Shown piece by piece: positions 5,671-6,108 of a stretch of DNA of 6,108 nucleotides (position 1 is its first letter; the number at the start of each line of letters is the position of its first letter). Made by a program: the position numbers and the translations under genes. The notes under the pieces were generated by a model. That model saw nothing but the letters and a program-made list of their open reading frames with translations. It searched no databases and was not told where the DNA came from. This stretch comes from Comamonadaceae bacterium (GTDB taxonomy: Bacteria > Pseudomonadota > Gammaproteobacteria > Burkholderiales > Burkholderiaceae_C), in contig CANKNK010000111.1 in assembly GCA_947483455.1 (NCBI GenBank), positions 1-6,108 of the forward strand. The letters are read 5' to 3'.

Positions 5671-6108
5671 CTAGCTATTGATCACCCGCCTGATCTCTTG
5701 CGCCACTTCCATAGGCGTGAGTCCCACCGGCCCCACGCCCTGCGCCACCAAGCGGTCAGCGGCCAGCGCGTGGGCTTGCACGGCCAGGCAGCTCGCTTCC
5801 CATAGGCTTAAGTGGTGCCGCACGCCTTGGGCCGCCAGCGCGGCCAGGCAGCCGGTCAGCACGTCGCCCATGCCGCCTACGGCCATGCCAGGGTTGCCGT
5901 CCCCGCATTGCTGCGGTATCTGGCCGGGTGCGCCGAGCAGGCTGTGTTGGCCTTTGAGTACGACGATGGACTGGGTATGTGCCACCAGGGCCTGCAGGGC
6001 GGCGGCACGGCCAGCCTGTATATCGTGGTTGCTACAGCCCAGCAGACGCGCGGCTTCGCCGGGATGCGGCGTGAGGCAGCTAGGGTGTTGGCGCTGGCGT
6101 AAGGCTTG
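5671..6108 (-). CDS. nnrD: ADP/ATP-dependent NAD(P)H-hydrate dehydratase domain (YjeF C-terminal), 5'-partial
   Basis: The frame is open from the window edge to TAG at 5671-5673, giving the last 145 residues of a longer protein; the GTG at 5985 is an internal valine, not a start. Visible motifs in order are LTPHPGEAARLLG (about residues 12-24), VVLKG (about 49-53) and GNPGMAVGGMGDVLTG (about 71-86). The last is the ribokinase-like nucleotide-binding/catalytic signature with the catalytic aspartate at about 82. These define the NnrD enzyme, which dehydrates the S-form of damaged hydrated NAD(P)H using a nucleoside di- or triphosphate and so repairs nicotinamide cofactors in the cytoplasm. In many bacteria the domain is fused to the NAD(P)HX epimerase (NnrE) in one bifunctional Nnr protein; the missing N-terminus prevents deciding, so the symbol is provisional. 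It converges on the NRDE gene. Confidence 0.9.
   Translation of the reverse strand, partial: QALRQRQHPSCLTPHPGEAARLLGCSNHDIQAGRAAALQALVAHTQSIVVLKGQHSLLGAPGQIPQQCGDGNPGMAVGGMGDVLTGCLAALAAQGVRHHLSLWEASCLAVQAHALAADRLVAQGVGPVGLTPMEVAQEIRRVINS

Noticed and set aside
5671..5985. Treating GTG 5985 as the start of a short 104-residue gene
   Set aside because: The frame is open to the window edge and the upstream codons encode LTPHPGEAARLLG, a hallmark of the same enzyme, so the gene is truncated by the window rather than short.

Overview
The window looks like chromosomal DNA of a betaproteobacterium, most likely Burkholderiales/Comamonadaceae (Rhodoferax- or Polaromonas-like). This is inferred from the character of the proteins (a YihY protein with a C-terminal extension, a DUF2069 protein, an NRDE protein) and from roughly 60-65 % G+C in sampled coding lines. 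No database search was possible. There are no RNA genes, CRISPR arrays, insertion sequences or phage genes that I can support.

Left part (1-2264): two minus-strand genes form a short operon, a four-helix DUF2069 membrane protein followed by a GlcD-type FAD-linked oxidoreductase that runs off the left edge. The oxidoreductase frame is broken by a TAA at 30-32, exactly where the family would continue; the frame after the stop still reads like the family, so this is a single-codon nonsense change or a sequencing error. Diverging from this operon, with only about 21 bp between the chosen starts, is a YihY/BrkB-family inner-membrane protein.

Middle (2265-4365): a small stand-alone SET-domain protein sits in a visibly more A+T-rich stretch and converges, across a symmetrical (bidirectional) Rho-independent terminator, on a minus-strand two-gene operon. 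That operon encodes a YkgJ-type CxxCxxCC cysteine-cluster protein and, 18 bp downstream, a protein I tentatively place with GNAT-fold acyl/aminoacyl transferases. The pair is the least explained part of the window.

Right part (4366-6108): a 410-bp stretch without a convincing gene begins A+T-rich and contains candidate overlapping divergent promoters and TTACAC repeats. It precedes an NRDE/TANGO2-family gene. At the right edge lies the C-terminal part of a minus-strand NAD(P)H-hydrate dehydratase (NnrD/YjeF C-terminal domain), convergent with the NRDE gene.

Most of the window is ordinary housekeeping or conserved-hypothetical content. The points worth a second look are the nonsense codon in the oxidase, the ykgJ/transferase-like pair, the SET gene, and the long leader before the NRDE gene. 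I see no clear evidence of a wholly new system.
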